Shown here piece by piece: positions 45,178 through 48,197 of a DNA stretch of 48,197 nt. Numbering within the stretch: the first letter of the stretch is position 1; the number at the start of each line of letters is the position of its first letter. The position numbers and the translations under genes were made by a program. Origin of the DNA: Reclinomonas americana ATCC 50394 (Eukaryota > Jakobida > Jakobea > Jakobida); assembly GCA_048213135.1 (NCBI GenBank), contig PS015381.1, positions 4,229-52,425 of the forward strand. Reading direction: 5' to 3'. Below the pieces are notes generated by a model. It worked only from the letters and a program-made list of their open reading frames with translations, was not told where the DNA came from and made no database searches.

Positions 45178-46454
45178 GCACAGGGAGGTGAAGAAGCAGC
45201 TGGAGTCCATGCGTGTGCTCTACGATCAGCTGCGTGAGGTGTACAAGCCCAAGCAGGCGCAACAGGGACCAGACTTTGAGCAATTGCGCAGTGAGCTGCG
45301 GTCAGTCGACTTTACACACACACACTCACTCACACGCACTCACACGCACACTGAGACAGGCGCACGCACGCACACACACGCATTCCACTCTCCATGTGTG
45401 ATGATTGTGCATTTTTATCTGGTGCATTGATTGCACACACAAGTGTCACTCACTCAGTCATAACACAGTGAGTTGGTCGACGATGTGCTGTGGAGCACTG
45501 GAGAGCTGTCGAAGACTGTGAAAGCCGTGGAGAGGTTCCGCAGCAAGCACCCGGGAGTCACAGACGCTGAGCTGCGGAGACGACGAGGTGCGACAAGGGA
45601 AAGAGAGGGAAGGAGAGCACTCTCTCTCGCGCGCGCGTGGAGGGCTCACTCTGCTGTGTGCGTGTGCGTATGTGCTTGGGGGAGTAGAGTTCATTGCGGA
45701 CTCTGAGCGCGAGACGAATGGAGTGCGCGACTTTATCAACAACCCGTCGGTGTCGCTGGTGACCTCGGCACGCGATGCCAAGATGTCGCTGCGTGGCGAG
45801 ACTCCGTCGCCCGACAGTCAGAGCCGCGCGTCGTCCATGCGCTTTGAGAAGGCGCGACAGGAGATGGAGCAGGATACGCAGCGCTTGTTGGATAATGAGC
45901 GCATGATGCGAGAGGTGTGTGTACGACGGAAACGCAGCAGCAATATGTGATGAGTGCCGGAGCTCATGATCGGGGTGCGCGCGCACAGGTGCGGTATGAG
46001 CACCAGGATGCCAAGGTGTCGGAGATTGGCAAGCAGGTGGCCCGTGCAAGGGAGATTGGTGTGGAGATGGGCACGGTGATCGACAGGCAGAATGCGTTGC
46101 GTTTCATTCATGGAAGAGCGAGTCGTGTCGTGCAGCCCCTCACCCCAGTCACTGGCACAGTGAACTGCGCGAGCTGGAACACAAGACAGGTTTGCTATTC
46201 GTTGGCGCACTGCGTTGCCTTGTTGTGTGCTGAGTCCTTATTCCGCAGACGAGACCAACTCCAAGTTGAAAAACGGCATTCGCAAGCTGCAGGAGCTCTT
46301 GCGGAACTCGAGCGGTTCGTCACCGCCTCCCCATGCACTCACGCACACGATGCCTCACACCGCTTGCTTCCCTCCCGCAGACCGCAAGAAGCTGTGCACG
46401 ATTTGCATTCTCATTGTGATTCTAGTCGTTCTTGTCTCGCTAATCTTTGCCTAA
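45042..46454 (+). CDS. Syntaxin-6/10-type Qc-SNARE
   Basis: Eight exons: 45042-45091, 45184-45300, 45469-45587, 45688-45914, 45989-46095, 46161-46189, 46249-46314, 46381-46454; every phase closes, giving 262 residues. The N-terminal helical bundle starts MAAPTANGTDPFYVVQEEVK, the 'DPF..V..EV' opening of the syntaxin-6 group, and continues with ELRRRREFIADSERETNGVR. The SNARE motif (about residues 170-235) includes VSEIGKQVARAREIGVEMGT, then DRQNAELRELEHKT and DETNSKLKNGIRKLQELL, with Gln of DRQN as the zero-layer residue by position. A single C-terminal anchor (LCTICILIVILVVLVSLIFA) ends the protein. By homology it acts in trans-Golgi/endosome fusion. Adjacent exons split by GTTGCG and GTTCGT donors. 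A complete, conventional gene. Confidence 0.92.
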
Positions 46455-46619
46455 AGAGCGGAAAACGGACAGCGCACAATAAGCAACAGACAGAGAGAGG
46501 GTGTGTGTGCGGGGCGGAAGGGGCGACAGTGACGATGATTGTCGTCTGCAGGAAACGAAGATGAGAAGTGAAATTTGAGCGTGTTTTTACTCGTGTGTGT
46601 TGACTGTGTGAGAGAGAGA

Positions 46620-48197
46620 ATGACTGGAGTGGTGCCCTCACAGGCGCCCAACTTCCTCGACCGCTTCCTTGAGAGTTCGCAGACACGCGCACATGCAGAG
46701 GGGTTTCCCGCGCGCACTCACTCACACACCCTTCTCCTGTGCGCAGATGTGCTCTACTTGCCCTCCGACCTGCACAAGACATTGGTGAGAGAAAGAGACG
46801 CACACACACGCAGAGNNNNNNNNNNNNNNNNNNNNNNNNNNNNNNNNNNNNNNNNNNNNNNNNNNNNNNNNNNNNNNNNNNNNNNNNNNNNNNNNNNNNN
46901 NNNNNNNNNNNNNNNNNNNNNNNNNNNNNNNNNNNNNNNNNNNNNNNNNNNNNNNNNNNNNNNNNNNNNNNNNNNNNNNNNNNNNNNNNNNNNNNNNNNN
47001 NNNNNNNNNNNNNNNNNNNNNNNNNNNNNNNNNNNNNNNNNNNNNNNNNNNNNNNNNNNNNNNNNNNNNNNNNNNNNNNNNNNNNNNNNNNNNNNNNNNN
47101 NNNNNNNNNNNNNNNNNNNNNNNNNNNNNNNNNNNNNNNNNNNNNNNNNNNNNNNNNNNNNNNNNNNNNNNNNNNNNNNNNNNNNNNNNNNNNNNNNNNN
47201 NNNNNNNNNNNNNNNNNNNNNNNNNNNNNNNNNNNNNNNNNNNNNNNNNNNNNNNNNNNNNNNNNNNNNNNNNNNNNNNNNNNNNNNNNNNNNNNNNNNN
47301 NNNNNNNNNNNNNNNNNNNNNNNNNNNNNNNNNNNNNNNNNNNNNNNNNNNNNNNNNNNNNNNNNNNNNNNNNNNNNNNNNNNNNNNNNNNNNNNNNNNN
47401 NNNNNNNNNNNNNNNNNNNNNNNNNNNNNNNNNNNNNNNNNNNNNNNNNNNNNNNNNNNNNNNNNNNNNNNNNNNNNNNNNNNNNNNNNNNNNNNNNNNN
47501 NNNNNNNNNNNNNNNNNNNNNNNNNNNNNNNNNNNNNNNNNNNNNNNNNNNNNNNNNNNNNNNNNNNNNNNNNNNNNNNNNNNNNNNNNNNNNNNNNNNN
47601 NNNNNNNNNNNNNNNNNNNNNNNNNNNNNNNNNNNNNNNNNNNNNNNNNNNNNNNNNNNNNNNNNNNNNNNNNNNNNNNNNNNNNNNNNNNNNNNNNNNN
47701 NNNNNNNNNNNNNNNNNNNNNNNNNNNNNNNNNNNNNNNNNNNNNNNNNNNNNNNNNNNNNNNNNNNNNNNNNNNNNNNNNNNNNNNNNNNNNNNNNNNN
47801 NNNNNNACAGAGAGAGAGCCTCCACAGTGTCTGACACGTGTCGCGCGCAGGCACTCATTCGCGAGTTGGATCATTTGTGTGAAGGTTTGCCTGCGCGCAC
47901 ATCTTACACTCTCCTTTCACACACTCTCTCACTCTCTGTGTGTGTGTGTAGCAATCACGACTGCGCTGCAAGAGGACTCGGCCAAGTACCTGCGAAGGGC
48001 ACGCGAGTTCACCAGCACCAGCGATGCACAGGTGCGCGCAGAGGGCGAGCGTCTGTTGGCCTCCATTCGCGAGAAACAGGCGCGCCTACGCGCACTTTCC
48101 GACGAGAAAGTCGAGGCCGCCGAGGGCATTGTGCAGCTGGTCCGTCCCTACGCTCTCTCTCTCTCTCGTCCGCCTTTTCTCTTTCTCATGTTTTGAG
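46620..48197 (+). CDS. ING (inhibitor of growth) family protein, N-terminal part; continues beyond window
   Basis: ING proteins are subunits of histone acetyltransferase or deacetylase complexes; the N-terminal helices dimerise and the C-terminal PHD finger reads H3K4me3. Exons: 46620-46674, 46747-46784, 47851-47884, 47952-48139, with the intron between the second and third holding a 991-base gap. Joined, the protein reads NFLDRFLENVLYLPSDLHKT, LALIRELDHLCEAITTALQE, DSAKYLRRAREF, RLRALSDEKVEAAEGIVQL. This follows the ING pattern 'YL..YL..IE.LP.ELQR...L[MI]REL D', then '..K...SDDKV.LA...Y..VD'. The exons on the two sides of the gap are directly adjacent in the alignment with phase 0, so nothing coding appears lost. 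The linker and PHD finger are outside the window. No PHD is visible, so the subfamily cannot be chosen. Confidence 0.8.
46816..47806. other. Assembly gap (991 N) within an ING-gene intron
   Basis: Flanked by purine-rich and CA-rich intron sequence. Confidence 0.99.

Noticed and set aside
1-48197. CRISPR arrays, operons, ribosome-binding sites, bacterial insertion sequences
   Set aside because: The window is eukaryotic; no direct-repeat/spacer pattern or prokaryotic signal seen.
1-48197. tRNA, rRNA or transposon proteins
   Set aside because: No cloverleaf, rRNA core or reverse transcriptase/transposase motif was noticed on reading; a tRNAscan/Infernal and repeat-library search would be needed to exclude them.

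Overview
This is nuclear DNA from an intron-rich, GC-rich eukaryote, most likely a free-living unicellular protist. The genes have many short introns of about 55-75 nt, a few long pyrimidine-rich introns, TAA, TAG and TGA all used as stops, abundant (CA)n and (CT)n microsatellites, and eukaryote-only proteins (CDT1, gp210/NUP210, a Qc-SNARE, an ING protein). The gene set (plant-like peroxisomal multifunctional enzyme, L-galactose dehydrogenase, gp210, EGF-bearing beta-carbonic anhydrase) does not fix the lineage from sequence alone. Seven runs of N interrupt the window (4021-4131, 9078-9815, 12652-13358, 14465-14562, 18078-18821, 19326-19620, 30436-30522) plus an eighth at 46816-47806; several abut microsatellites.

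Layout. 1-419 (-): 5' end of a DUG3/EgtC-type class II glutamine amidotransferase. 648-3557 (-): unidentified 969-residue protein in one exon. 4317-10205 (+): peroxisomal enoyl-CoA hydratase/3-hydroxyacyl-CoA dehydrogenase with about 19-20 exons. 10524-14052 (+): tandem array of at least three ABM-like (dimeric alpha/beta barrel) genes with identical five-exon structure. 14396-17044 (+): class II aldolase/adducin-family protein. 17045-21677: gene-poor, repeat- and gap-rich, containing a decayed partial copy of CDT1 (about 20330-21225, -). 21678-22711 (+): secreted beta-carbonic anhydrase with N-terminal EGF-like modules. 22903-25837 (-): CDT1 replication-licensing factor. 25900-27436 (+): L-galactose dehydrogenase. 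27863-37126 (-): nuclear pore membrane glycoprotein gp210. 37206-41898 (+): WD40 propeller, FN3-like and helical region, C-terminal pseudokinase. 41956-44996 (-): multi-pass membrane protein of unknown family. 45042-46454 (+): syntaxin-6-type Qc-SNARE. 46620-end (+): N-terminus of an ING-family chromatin protein.

The genes are functionally mixed (fatty-acid beta-oxidation, ascorbate synthesis, DNA replication licensing, nuclear pore, membrane traffic, chromatin); there is no operon-like logic. The shared features are structural: three head-to-head gene pairs with start codons only 45-79 bp apart, and an unusual recurring 5' splice site GTTGCG(T) used by introns of at least eight different genes. 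Exon models were built by hand from reading phase, splice dinucleotides and family alignment from memory; most exon sets close in phase, but no transcript evidence was available.
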